Below, piece by piece: positions 7,920-15,960 of a stretch of DNA of 39,975 bases. The translations under genes and the position numbers were made by a program. The notes below the pieces were generated by a model. The model worked only from the letters and a program-made list of their open reading frames with translations. It did no database searches and was not told the origin of the DNA. Source of the DNA: Spirochaetales bacterium (GTDB lineage: Bacteria > Spirochaetota > Spirochaetia > JAFGDJ01); assembly GCA_016932135.1 (NCBI GenBank), contig JAFGDJ010000033.1:1-39975 (forward strand), written 5' to 3'. How positions within the stretch are numbered: position 1 is the stretch's first letter; every line of letters begins with the position of its first letter.

Positions 7920-8020
7920 AGCGTAGAAGAAGCGTAAGGGGTAGTTTTCTACCGATTGGAAAGCCCCTGAGGCCCGGGGTATATATCATCCGTATAACAC
8001 CGTCAGGTCAGGATTATTCG

Positions 8021-8049
8021 TTGACAGCCGGACCGGGCGGTGATATCGT
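8021..8049 (+). promoter_or_regulatory. Promoter of the mop operon
   Basis: TTGACA (8021-8026) is followed after 17 nt by TATCGT (8044-8049). The RNA probably starts at the ACAAT near 8056, about ten bases before the aptamer, as in the first riboswitch unit. The stretch 7920-8020 holds no gene or clear terminator. Confidence 0.7.
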
Positions 8050-8066
8050 AACATGACAATCAAGAA

Positions 8067-8161
8067 CTCCGAGTTTGTTATTCCTGTAGCCTAAGAAGGT
8101 CATGGAAGCAAACCGATGGGTCTTGCCGGAAACGACAGGGCCTCCCATGCTTGGAAAGGAG
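8067..8161 (+). promoter_or_regulatory. Moco-type riboswitch upstream of mop
   Basis: Second copy of the element at 6340-6438, with the same conserved blocks in the same order. P2 is GTTTG/CAAAC and the inner stem is AGCCT/AGGTC (imperfect). The GAAA-capped stem also differs in paired positions from the first copy. P1 pairs CTCC (8067-8070) with GGAG (8158-8161). Unlike the first copy, the sequestered GGAGG does not serve mop directly: the next start codon is the GTG of a nine-codon frame at 8168, and mop begins 118 nt further on with its own ribosome site. A molybdenum-enzyme operon downstream supports the Moco assignment. Confidence 0.85.
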
Positions 8162-8167
8162 GAACAG

Positions 8168-8197
8168 GTGAAAGAGATCATCCAAGGTCCGTCCTAA
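8168..8197 (+). CDS. Possible nine-residue leader peptide (uORF) inside the mop leader
   Basis: GTG at 8168 lies 6 nt after the riboswitch GGAGG, ideal ribosome spacing, and reads VKEIIQGPS then TAA at 8195-8197. The first codons echo the start of mop (MKEQIHS), so it may be a duplicated remnant of an old gene start rather than a working peptide. Between it and mop lies a CAATGGC/GCCATTG hairpin (8231-8248) without a T-run. That the peptide is made is inference from the ribosome site only. Confidence 0.4.
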   Translation: MKEIIQGPS

Positions 8198-8278
8198 TTT
8201 CTTATCCCCACAACCCATAACCTCAACATCCAATGGCTTCAGCCATTGTTGCTATAAAATTTCAGGTTGGAGTAAGAA

Positions 8279-11029
8279 ATGAAGGAACAAATTCACAGCT
8301 TAAAAAAGAAAAATCTCGTGGTGAACGGTCTTCCCGTTACCGTCCTTGTAGAAGCGGAAGCCAAACTGGTGGACGTTATCCGGAAACAGCTGCATCTCAC
8401 CGGTACCAAGGTTGGCTGCCGGGCCGGGCAGTGCGGTATCTGCTCGGTCCTGTTGGACGGCAAGGTTGTCCGCTCCTGTGTGACCACCATGAAGAATGTC
8501 CGGGACGGCGCCGAGGTAACCACCATCGAAGGCGTGGGCACCCCCGCCAATCCCCACCCCCTGCAGTTGGCTTTCATCAAGTACGGAGCCACTCAGTGCG
8601 GTATCTGCACCCCCGGCTTTATCGTCTCCGCCAAGGGGTTACTGGATGTGAACCCAAACCCCACCCGGGAAGAAGTGCGGGAGTGGTTTCAGAAAAACCG
8701 GAATGCCTGCCGCTGTACCGGGTACAAGCCGATTGTCGACGCCGTGATGGCGGCGGCCAAGATAATCCGGGGTGAAGATACCGTTGAAAGCCTGGCATAC
8801 CGCTTGCCCGCCGACGGTAAAATCTTCGGGACCGATCACCCCCGGCCTTCGGCCCTGGCCAAGGTAACGGGAACCCTGGATTATGGCGCCGATCTGGGTT
8901 TAAAGCTCCCCGCCGACACCCTGCGCCTTGCCTTGGTACAGGCCCAGGTTTCCCACGCGAAGATTCTCTCTATCGAAACCCGGAACGCCGAGACCATGCC
9001 CGGGGTTGTCCGGGTGCTGACCTATAAAGACGTCAAGGGCACCAACCGGATTAACGGCCTGGTAACCTACCCGTGGAACAAGGGCGACGGCTACGACCGG
9101 CCGATCCTCTGCGACGAGAAGGTCTTCCAGTTCGGGGATGCCATCGCCATTGTCTGCGCCGACACGGAAGAACATGCCCGCCTCGCGGCGGAAAAGGTCC
9201 AGGTAGTTTACGAGGAACTGCCCGCTTACATGAGCGCTCCGGAAGCCGCGGCGGAGGACGCCATCGAGATCCATCCCGGCACCCCCAATGTCTTCTTTGA
9301 ACAGCCCACGGTGAAGGGTGAAGACCCGGCGCCCCAGCTGAAAAACGCCGCTGTGGTAAAGGAAGGGGATTACTACCTGCAGCGGCAGCCTCACCTGGCC
9401 CTGGAACCGGACGTGGGATTTGCGTACTTCGATGAAGAAGGCCGGCTGACAATCCATTCCAAGAGTATCGCTTTATACATTCACATCGACATGATCCAGG
9501 AAGGCCTGGGGATAGAAAAAGAAAACTTAAGAATCGTCCAGAACAATATGGGCGGAACCTTCGGGTATAAACTGAGTCCCACCCTGGAAGCCCTTCTCGG
9601 TGTCGCGTGTATGGCCACGGGGAAACCGGTATACCTGGAATACAACATGTACCAGCATATAACCTACACCGGCAAGCGTTCGCCTTTTTTCATCCATCTT
9701 AAAATGGGAGCCGACAAGGAAGGGAAACTCCTGGGCATGGAATACGATTTTATCGTCGACCACGGGGCTTACTCGGAGTTCGGCGACGTGCTGGCCACCA
9801 AGGGCACCCAGTTTATCGGGGCGGGGTATAAAATCGAGAATATCCGGGGTATGGGAAGGGCAACCTTTACCAACCACGCCTTCGGTTCCGCCTTCCGGGC
9901 CTTCGGATCCCCGCAAAGCTTCCTGGCCTCAGAGAGTATGATGGATGAACTGGCCGAGGAATTGGGGATGGATCCCTTTGAATTCCGGTACAAGAATCTT
10001 TACCGGGAAGGGGACACCACACCCACGGGGTGCAAACCCGACGTCTATGTCCTGCCGCAGCTCTTCGATATGATCCGGCCGAAGTACCAGGAAGCGAAAA
10101 AGCGCGCCGCCGCGGGGAACATCCCGGAGAAAAAACGGGGCGTGGGGATTTCCCTGGGAATCTACTGCGTGGGGAACGACAGTGTGGACGTGGCCGCGGC
10201 GGACGCGGAGCTGAACCCGGACGGGAGCGTTACTATTTATGATACCTGGGAAGACCATGGCCAGGGATCCGACATGGGGACCCTGGCGGCGGCTCACGAA
10301 GCCCTCAGGCCTTTAAAAATTTCTCCGGAGAACATCAAGCTGGTGATGAACGACACCGGTGTCTGCCCCGATTCCGGCCCCGCCGCGGGCAGTCGAAGCC
10401 AGCTCATGGTGGGAAACGCCATTGCCGATGCCTGCACCCAGCTCATCAAGGCAATGAAAAAACCGGACGGTGCCTATCGAACCTACGAGGAGATGCAGAA
10501 GGAAAATATTCCCCTCCGGTACACGGGAAACTACGCCACTGGCCAGGTCTGCACGGTGATCGACCAGAAAACCGGGCAGTACGATCCTTTTGTGGCCTAC
10601 ATGTACGCCGTCTTTGTCTCGGAGGTGGAAGTGGACCTGACTACCGGAAAAACCCAGGTGCTGAAAATGACTATTGCCGCCGACGTGGGTAAGATCGCCA
10701 ACAAGCTGGTGGTGGACGGACAAATCTACGGCGGCCTTACTCAGGGTATCGGCCTGGCCCTGTCGGAAGATTTCGAGGATCTGGAAAAACACAACAACCT
10801 CGCCCGGTGCGGTATTCCCTACATCAAGGATGTGCCCGACGAACTGGAGATCATGTATATCGAAACACCGAGAAAACACAGTGCCCAGGGAGCTTCAGGA
10901 GTCGGGGAAGTCCCCCTGACCAGCCCCCATGTATCGATCCTCAACGCCATCAACAACGCCTGCGGCGTACGGGTTCGGGATCTCCCGGCTCTGCCGGAAA
11001 AAATTCTGGCCGGCCTCAAGGCCAACTGA
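8279..11029 (+). CDS. mop: Molybdenum aldehyde oxidoreductase, xanthine dehydrogenase family, without FAD domain
   Basis: 916 residues, close to the 907-residue Desulfovibrio gigas enzyme, which it resembles along its whole length. The plant-type [2Fe-2S] domain has Cys47, 52, 55 and 67. The second [2Fe-2S] domain has Cys107, 110, 144 and 146. A linker then leads to the large Moco-binding part with GGTFGYK, the FRAFGSPQS region, GQGSDMG and GSRSQLM. The catalytic glutamate is Glu877 in ASGVGEVPLT. The family hydroxylates aldehydes to acids at Mo in the cytoplasm or periplasm; no signal peptide is seen here. With no FAD domain, electrons must leave through an outside partner, and the next gene is a good candidate. 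ATG at 8279 follows TTGGAGT. Confidence 0.95.
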   Translation: MKEQIHSLKKKNLVVNGLPVTVLVEAEAKLVDVIRKQLHLTGTKVGCRAGQCGICSVLLDGKVVRSCVTTMKNVRDGAEVTTIEGVGTPANPHPLQLAFIKYGATQCGICTPGFIVSAKGLLDVNPNPTREEVREWFQKNRNACRCTGYKPIVDAVMAAAKIIRGEDTVESLAYRLPADGKIFGTDHPRPSALAKVTGTLDYGADLGLKLPADTLRLALVQAQVSHAKILSIETRNAETMPGVVRVLTYKDVKGTNRINGLVTYPWNKGDGYDRPILCDEKVFQFGDAIAIVCADTEEHARLAAEKVQVVYEELPAYMSAPEAAAEDAIEIHPGTPNVFFEQPTVKGEDPAPQLKNAAVVKEGDYYLQRQPHLALEPDVGFAYFDEEGRLTIHSKSIALYIHIDMIQEGLGIEKENLRIVQNNMGGTFGYKLSPTLEALLGVACMATGKPVYLEYNMYQHITYTGKRSPFFIHLKMGADKEGKLLGMEYDFIVDHGAYSEFGDVLATKGTQFIGAGYKIENIRGMGRATFTNHAFGSAFRAFGSPQSFLASESMMDELAEELGMDPFEFRYKNLYREGDTTPTGCKPDVYVLPQLFDMIRPKYQEAKKRAAAGNIPEKKRGVGISLGIYCVGNDSVDVAAADAELNPDGSVTIYDTWEDHGQGSDMGTLAAAHEALRPLKISPENIKLVMNDTGVCPDSGPAAGSRSQLMVGNAIADACTQLIKAMKKPDGAYRTYEEMQKENIPLRYTGNYATGQVCTVIDQKTGQYDPFVAYMYAVFVSEVEVDLTTGKTQVLKMTIAADVGKIANKLVVDGQIYGGLTQGIGLALSEDFEDLEKHNNLARCGIPYIKDVPDELEIMYIETPRKHSAQGASGVGEVPLTSPHVSILNAINNACGVRVRDLPALPEKILAGLKAN

Positions 11030-11044
11030 GGCGCCTTGGCCGGC

Positions 11045-13315
11045 ATGAATCATCAAGACCTTCGGGCCATGGAGGAGCTGTGCATCCAAGAGCACGCTCC
11101 TCCCTGTACCTCCCATTGCCCCGTGCACGTGGATGTGCGGGGCATGATTCGGAAAATAACGGAAAACGACACCCCTGGAGCCTTCGACCTGTTTCGCAAA
11201 GCAGCGGTTTTTCCCGGGATTATCTCCCGCCTCTGCGACCGACCCTGCGAAAGTTTCTGTAACCGGAAAAACCTGGGGGGATCTTTGGCGATTAACGCCC
11301 TGGAGCGCTTCTGCGCCGAAGCAGTTGAAACCGCCTACCCGATGAAGGCTGCCCCCAGGGCGTCAAAGCCCTTGAGAGATCAGCGTAAAACGATAGCCGT
11401 CATCGGCGGCGGGCTTTTAGGGCTGACAGCCGCTCTGGTGTTGTATGAAAAAGGGTACCAGGTAACGGTTTTTGAAGCGGAAGAGATCATCGGCGGCCGC
11501 CTGAACCGGTTTCCTCAGGACCGCCTGCCTCCGGAGGTCCTGCGGCGGGATCTGTCGGTTTTCGATACCCTGCCCATCAGCATTAAAACGGGCATAAGGA
11601 TAGAACCTTCTCAGGCGGGCACAAAACTCGCCGAGGGGTTTGAAGCTGTCATTCTGGCCGTACCCGGCGCCTTTCACGGAAACCGGTTCTTTGAGACCTC
11701 CGAACCCGGGGTTTTCGCCCGGGACGGCGGCGAAAATACTCCCTGGTCGCCCATTCTGGATATCTGCCGGGGGAAAGGCCTGGCCCTGTCGGCGGAACGG
11801 TATATCAAGAGGGTATCCCTTACCTCCAGCCGGGAATTTGAAGGTCCCTATGAGACACAGCTCTATACCAACCTTCAGGGAAAGACTTCCAAGGAACGGA
11901 AAGACCTTTTCGCCGATCCCGCCGAAGCCCTGGCCGAAGCCCAACGTTGTTTCAACTGTTCCTGCCTGGAATGTGTCCGCCATTGTGTGTACCTGGAACA
12001 GTTCGGCTCCTACCCGAAACGATACGTTCGGGAGATTTCCAACAACCTGGCCATCGTTTTCGGCATAAAAACCGCCAAACCCCTGGTTAACTCCTGCAGC
12101 CTCTGCGGACTCTGCGCCGAAGTCTGCCCCAACAGCCTGGACATGAGCACCGTGGCCCTTCACGCCCGGCGGGAAATGGTGAAAAAAGGTTCCATGCCCC
12201 CGGCGATCCACGATTTCCCTGTCCGGGATATGCTCTTCAGCAACCAGGAGAACTGCCTCCTCACCCGCCGGCAGCCGGGAACTGAGGCAAACAGTTATGT
12301 CTTTTTTCCCGGGTGTCGCCTTTCCGGCCTGCAGAAAGATCATGTTCTTTCGTCCTATGGGTACCTCACCTCCCGCCTGGAAGGCGGGGTGGGACTCATG
12401 CTGGGCTGCTGCGGTGCTCCGGCAAAATGGTCGGGTCGGGAAGAGCTTTTCCAGGAAACCCTGAAGAACTTCAGATCCCGCTGGGAAAGCCTGGGCTGCG
12501 GGACGGTCATCACGGCCTGTTCCACCTGTAAGGCCGTCCTTACCGAAGCCTTTCCGGAAATGGAAACCCTGCCCCTCTGGGAATTTTTTTTACGGCACGA
12601 CCTGCCCCCGGCTCCGGAAGGTCTTCCCGAAAGGTGTTCCATCCTGGATCCCTGCACCGCCCGATATGACGAGACAACCCGGAAAGCGGTGAGGGCTCTG
12701 CTGCAAGCGCGGGGAATCGCGGTGGCGGAATTGCCCCACAGCGGCGTTCTGACCCAGTGCTGCGGCTACGGCGGGCTGGTGCTCTACGCCAAGGCGGAAA
12801 TTGCCGGCAAGACAGTGCAAAGACGACTGGAAGAAAGCGACAACCCCTATGTCGCCTATTGCTCCATGTGCCGGGAGGCCTTTGCCGGCCGGGGAAAACC
12901 GGTATGGCACCTGTTGGACCTGGTCTTCGGCAGCCCCGGAGAGCATAGCCCTAAAGCCAAAGGACCGGGGATCTCCCGGCAGCAGGATACCCGGCTTTTA
13001 TTGAAAAAGGAACTGCTGGAAACCTTCTGGGAGGAAAAAATGGAAGAGAGGCAAGACAACGAGACAGCTCTTTATATGGACCCTGCGGTGACCGAAGCTC
13101 TGGAAAAGCGCCTTATCTTGCTGCGGGATGTCCGAGAGGTTATCGCGGCAGCGGAAAAAACAGGACAGCGTCTTAAGAACAACAAAACAAACCATCTTAT
13201 TGCCCATTTAAAACCGGGGATTATCACCTACTGGGTGGAGTATGCCCCGGAAGGCGATGGATACCGGGTGTATAACGCCTACAGCCACCGGCTGGAAATT
13301 CTGGAGGACCGCTAA
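11045..13315 (+). CDS. Fused flavin / Fe-S dicluster / CCG-domain redox protein, probable partner of Mop
   Basis: 756 residues from the ATG at 11045; a TTG at 11036 is the alternative. An N-terminal Cys-rich helical region (CIQEHAPPCTSHC, LCDRPCESFC) resembles the dicluster domain of glutamate synthase beta subunits. A Rossmann GGGLLGLTAA motif near residue 120 binds FAD; this domain looks shorter than in GltD. Then come further Cys clusters (CFNCSCLECVRHC, CSLCGLCAEVCP), and two CCG motifs (GCCGAP, QCCGYGG) of the HdrD type. The last 110 residues are unassigned. It follows mop by 15 nt. Seen: domains and motifs. Inferred: it takes electrons from Mop and passes them to a pyridine nucleotide, quinone or disulfide acceptor. 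It matches the family I recall as 'pyridine nucleotide-disulfide oxidoreductase/dicluster-binding protein'. Confidence 0.85.
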   Translation: MNHQDLRAMEELCIQEHAPPCTSHCPVHVDVRGMIRKITENDTPGAFDLFRKAAVFPGIISRLCDRPCESFCNRKNLGGSLAINALERFCAEAVETAYPMKAAPRASKPLRDQRKTIAVIGGGLLGLTAALVLYEKGYQVTVFEAEEIIGGRLNRFPQDRLPPEVLRRDLSVFDTLPISIKTGIRIEPSQAGTKLAEGFEAVILAVPGAFHGNRFFETSEPGVFARDGGENTPWSPILDICRGKGLALSAERYIKRVSLTSSREFEGPYETQLYTNLQGKTSKERKDLFADPAEALAEAQRCFNCSCLECVRHCVYLEQFGSYPKRYVREISNNLAIVFGIKTAKPLVNSCSLCGLCAEVCPNSLDMSTVALHARREMVKKGSMPPAIHDFPVRDMLFSNQENCLLTRRQPGTEANSYVFFPGCRLSGLQKDHVLSSYGYLTSRLEGGVGLMLGCCGAPAKWSGREELFQETLKNFRSRWESLGCGTVITACSTCKAVLTEAFPEMETLPLWEFFLRHDLPPAPEGLPERCSILDPCTARYDETTRKAVRALLQARGIAVAELPHSGVLTQCCGYGGLVLYAKAEIAGKTVQRRLEESDNPYVAYCSMCREAFAGRGKPVWHLLDLVFGSPGEHSPKAKGPGISRQQDTRLLLKKELLETFWEEKMEERQDNETALYMDPAVTEALEKRLILLRDVREVIAAAEKTGQRLKNNKTNHLIAHLKPGIITYWVEYAPEGDGYRVYNAYSHRLEILEDR

Positions 13316-13524
13316 TGGAAACCGTCGATCCGAAAAGCGGTGAAGGAATGGTCTGCGGCTGTTGTAATGTGCCCCTGGAAACAATAAAGGTGACGATCTC
13401 TTATCTCAAGAGCACCTTTCCGGCGGAAATCCCGGGCTGTCCCCGGTGCGGCCAGGTGTATATACCGGAAGACCTGGCCTTGGGAAGGATGGCCGAAGTG
13501 GAACGGACCCTGGAGGATAAATAA
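13315..13524 (+). CDS. Small Cys-rich redox/zinc-ribbon-like protein (DVU_1557-like)
   Basis: 69 residues with two Cys groups: Cys14, 16 and 17 in MVCGCCNVPLE, and Cys42 and 45 in GCPRCGQVYIPE. The arrangement suits a zinc ribbon or a small redox metal site. It shares one base with the stop of the previous gene (TAATG), so it is translated with it. I recall a protein of this size and pattern at this place in the Desulfovibrio aldehyde oxidoreductase neighbourhood (DVU_1557 family redox protein). Its role is unknown; a carrier or adaptor between the redox protein and the modification enzymes is a guess. Confidence 0.8.
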   Translation: METVDPKSGEGMVCGCCNVPLETIKVTISYLKSTFPAEIPGCPRCGQVYIPEDLALGRMAEVERTLEDK

Positions 13525-13530
13525 CCCGTC

Positions 13531-14211
13531 ATGGCATCGGCCGACAATCCTTACGCCGCCCTGTTCGCGGACCTGACGGCTCCGGCGACTTTCCGCCCCG
13601 GCGCTCTGGAGCTTACCCGGCGGGCCGTAAGCCTGGCGGGTCTCGTCCCGGGCATGCGAGTGCTGGACGTGGGCTGCGGGACCGGCGCCACAGTGGCTTT
13701 CCTGGAACAGGAGCTGGGTTTACAGGCCTTCGGTATAGACCCCCTGGTGCGCCCCGGTACACCGGAAACGAGACTTCTTTCCGGGCGGGGAGAAGACCTG
13801 CCCTTTACCGAGGAGTCCTTCAACGCGGTGTTAGCCGAATGCGTGCTTTCTGCCACGGGAAAGGCAGCGAAGGTCCTGAAAGAGATGTGCCGGGTGCTCC
13901 GGCCGGAAGGAACAGCCCTAATCAGCGACCTGTACCTCCGGGAACCCGGCCCAGGGTCTTTCCCCGCCGGCACCTGTCCCGCCGGGGCGACGACGGTAGA
14001 CTCATGGTTAAAGCTCTTCGAGGAAGCGGGATTGCGGAGACTCGTCTGGGAAGACCATACACGGGAATTAATGGGTTTTATCGCCCGAGGAATCATGAAA
14101 ACCGGGTCGTACCGGGAGTTCCTGCATTCTCTTTTCCCTTGCCTGAGGGCCGAAGCGGAAGGGGGAAAATACGGCTATTTCCTGTATCTGGGACGGAAGG
14201 AGGAACCTTGA
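13531..14211 (+). CDS. SAM-dependent methyltransferase (DVU_1556-like, TrsM)
   Basis: 226 residues, class I methyltransferase of the Methyltransf_11 type. Motif I is VLDVGCGTGA near residues 45-54; motif II acidic and the FNAVLAECVLS stretch follow, and RPEGTALISD is the post-strand motif. The C-terminal 80 residues are specific. The substrate is unknown. Position between the small Cys protein and the C-GCAxxG-C-C gene matches the Desulfovibrio mop locus as I recall it. It starts with ATG six bases after the preceding stop, with GGAGG 14 nt upstream. Its last codons overlap the TTG start of the next gene. Confidence 0.85.
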   Translation: MASADNPYAALFADLTAPATFRPGALELTRRAVSLAGLVPGMRVLDVGCGTGATVAFLEQELGLQAFGIDPLVRPGTPETRLLSGRGEDLPFTEESFNAVLAECVLSATGKAAKVLKEMCRVLRPEGTALISDLYLREPGPGSFPAGTCPAGATTVDSWLKLFEEAGLRRLVWEDHTRELMGFIARGIMKTGSYREFLHSLFPCLRAEAEGGKYGYFLYLGRKEEP

Positions 14212-14597
14212 AAGATTTGCATGAGTTCATCACCGAGAAAGCCCTCACCGGGCTGTGCTGCAGCCAGATCGTCCTGGCGGTGGGCATGGAATACTGCGGC
14301 CTGGATAACCCGGAGCTTGTCAAAGCCGCAAGAGGCCTCTGCGGCGGGGTGCACGGCGGATTCACCTGCGGAACCCTCACCGGCGCGGCCTGCCTGATAT
14401 CCCTCATCTGTGAGCCCCCCGAGTCCGTATCCCTGATCCGGAATCTGACCGAATGGTTCACCCAACGGTTCGCCTCCGATTCCTGCGCTTCCATTCTCAC
14501 CGCCGACCCCTCTCTGGCCGAGGAGCACTGTCTGCCCCTGGTGGCGGAAACCCTGGAAAAGACCCTGGAGATCCTGGATGAGTGCGGCCGCCGCTGA
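14208..14597 (+). CDS. C-GCAxxG-C-C family protein (DVU_1555-like)
   Basis: 129 residues from the TTG at 14208, which follows AAGGAGG (14197-14203) and overlaps the methyltransferase stop by four bases (TTGA). Conserved Cys and Gly are visible: GLCCSQIVL, a Cys at EYCGL, RGLCGGVHGGFTCGTLTGAACL. This is the C_GCAxxG_C_C family, small putative redox-active proteins with no settled function. A longer in-frame reading from upstream runs inside the methyltransferase gene and is not used. Confidence 0.85.
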   Translation: MKDLHEFITEKALTGLCCSQIVLAVGMEYCGLDNPELVKAARGLCGGVHGGFTCGTLTGAACLISLICEPPESVSLIRNLTEWFTQRFASDSCASILTADPSLAEEHCLPLVAETLEKTLEILDECGRR

Positions 14598-15960
14598 TAC
14601 CGGGGGCAGACATCCTGCAGCCACCTTCTCCTGCTGTCCCGTGTGTCTGAAAAAACTGCCGGCCCGGCTGGTTCAGCGGGAAGAAACGGTCTTCCTTGAA
14701 AAAAGCTGCCCGGACCACGGGGCTTTCAGCGTACCGGTCTGGCGGGGAGAGCCTTCCTGGGAAGCATGGATCGCCGCCGCCGGGGGAACAAAGACCTCAC
14801 CGCCAGAGGTCACCCAGACAGGGAGGGACCGAGGCTGCCCCTTTGACTGCGGTGTCTGCCCGGACCACCGGGAGAGGGTCTGCTGCGTTCTGCTGGAAGT
14901 AACCCGGCGGTGCAACCAGTCCTGCCGCTACTGCTTTGCCGAAGCGGGAGACGATTCATCCGCCGACCCCCCCCTGGCGGAGATTCTTAAGAGGTATGAA
15001 TTCTTAAAAAAAGCCGGGGAAGAGCGCCCCTTCAATATCCACATCTCCGGCGGTGAACCCACAATGCGGGAAGACCTCCCCCGGATCATCGAAGGAGCGG
15101 TCCAGGCGGGATTTCCCTATATCCAGCTCAACACCAACGGCCTGCGCCTGGCCGAAGAGGCCGGTTACACTGAAACCCTTAAAGAAGCCGGAGTGTCGGC
15201 GGTCTTCCTGCAGTTCGACGGAACGGGGGACGCAGTCTACCGGAAAATCCGGGGCAGAGATCTGACGGCGGTAAAAACGGCGGCCCTGGAGGCCTGCCGG
15301 AGGGCCCATCTGCCGGTGGTCCTGGCGGTAACCTTGGTGCCGGGGATCAACACCCGGGAAATCGGCGCCATCCTGCGTTACGCCTTATCCCTCCGGCCGA
15401 TAGTCCGGGGGATTCACTTCCAGCCGGTAAGCTACTTCGGCCGCTACCCCGCCGGGGTAGAAAATCCTCCCCATGTCACCATCCCCGAGGTTCTGAAAGC
15501 CCTGGAAGAACAGACCGGCGGCCTGGTACACTCTTCCGACTTCGGCCCCGGTGCCACGGCCCACCCGGCCTGCGGCTTTCACGGCAGCTTCAACGTCCGG
15601 GAGAACGGTACCCTGAAACCCACGATCCGCCGCCGGGGCGATCGGGAAGGGTATCTATCCGGCCGGGATTACGTGGCTACCCGGTGGGTCCTACCCGGAG
15701 GCAAGGCCGGGTGCTGTTGCGGCTCCTCCGAAGTCTCCGGCCTGACAGGGTGGGACGAATTTCTCTCACGCTTCAGGGAATCCCTGTTCACCATCACAGG
15801 CATGGCCTTCCAGGACGCCTGGACAGTAGACCTGGAACGGCTTTCCCGCTGCAAGGTCTTTGTTCTCTCGGAAGGCCGGAAACTCATCCCCTTCTGCGCC
15901 TGGAACCTCACCTCTACCGAAGGCCGGTCCATCCACCGGGGTGAAAAGGACTCATGGTGA
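14578..15960 (+). CDS. Radical SAM protein (TrsS-like)
   Basis: 460 residues. The radical SAM motif CNQSCRYC is near residue 110, preceded by extra Cys pairs (GCPFDCGVCPDH, VCCVLLE). An N-terminal SCCPVCLKKL motif near residue 16 and a C-terminal CCCGSS motif look like auxiliary cluster or redox sites. HISGGEPTMRED follows the motif, as in MoaA/SPASM-type proteins. In relatives I recall ('radical SAM (seleno)protein TrsS') a selenocysteine can occur; here Cys is used at the visible motifs and no in-frame TGA is bridged. It overlaps the previous gene by 20 nt. It likely modifies a peptide or cofactor linked to Mop; the reaction is unknown. Confidence 0.87.
   Translation: MSAAAADTGGRHPAATFSCCPVCLKKLPARLVQREETVFLEKSCPDHGAFSVPVWRGEPSWEAWIAAAGGTKTSPPEVTQTGRDRGCPFDCGVCPDHRERVCCVLLEVTRRCNQSCRYCFAEAGDDSSADPPLAEILKRYEFLKKAGEERPFNIHISGGEPTMREDLPRIIEGAVQAGFPYIQLNTNGLRLAEEAGYTETLKEAGVSAVFLQFDGTGDAVYRKIRGRDLTAVKTAALEACRRAHLPVVLAVTLVPGINTREIGAILRYALSLRPIVRGIHFQPVSYFGRYPAGVENPPHVTIPEVLKALEEQTGGLVHSSDFGPGATAHPACGFHGSFNVRENGTLKPTIRRRGDREGYLSGRDYVATRWVLPGGKAGCCCGSSEVSGLTGWDEFLSRFRESLFTITGMAFQDAWTVDLERLSRCKVFVLSEGRKLIPFCAWNLTSTEGRSIHRGEKDSW

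Noticed and set aside
11417-12343. 308-codon open frame on the minus strand opposite the redox protein
   Set aside because: The plus strand carries ordered Cys clusters and a Rossmann motif; the minus frame has none.
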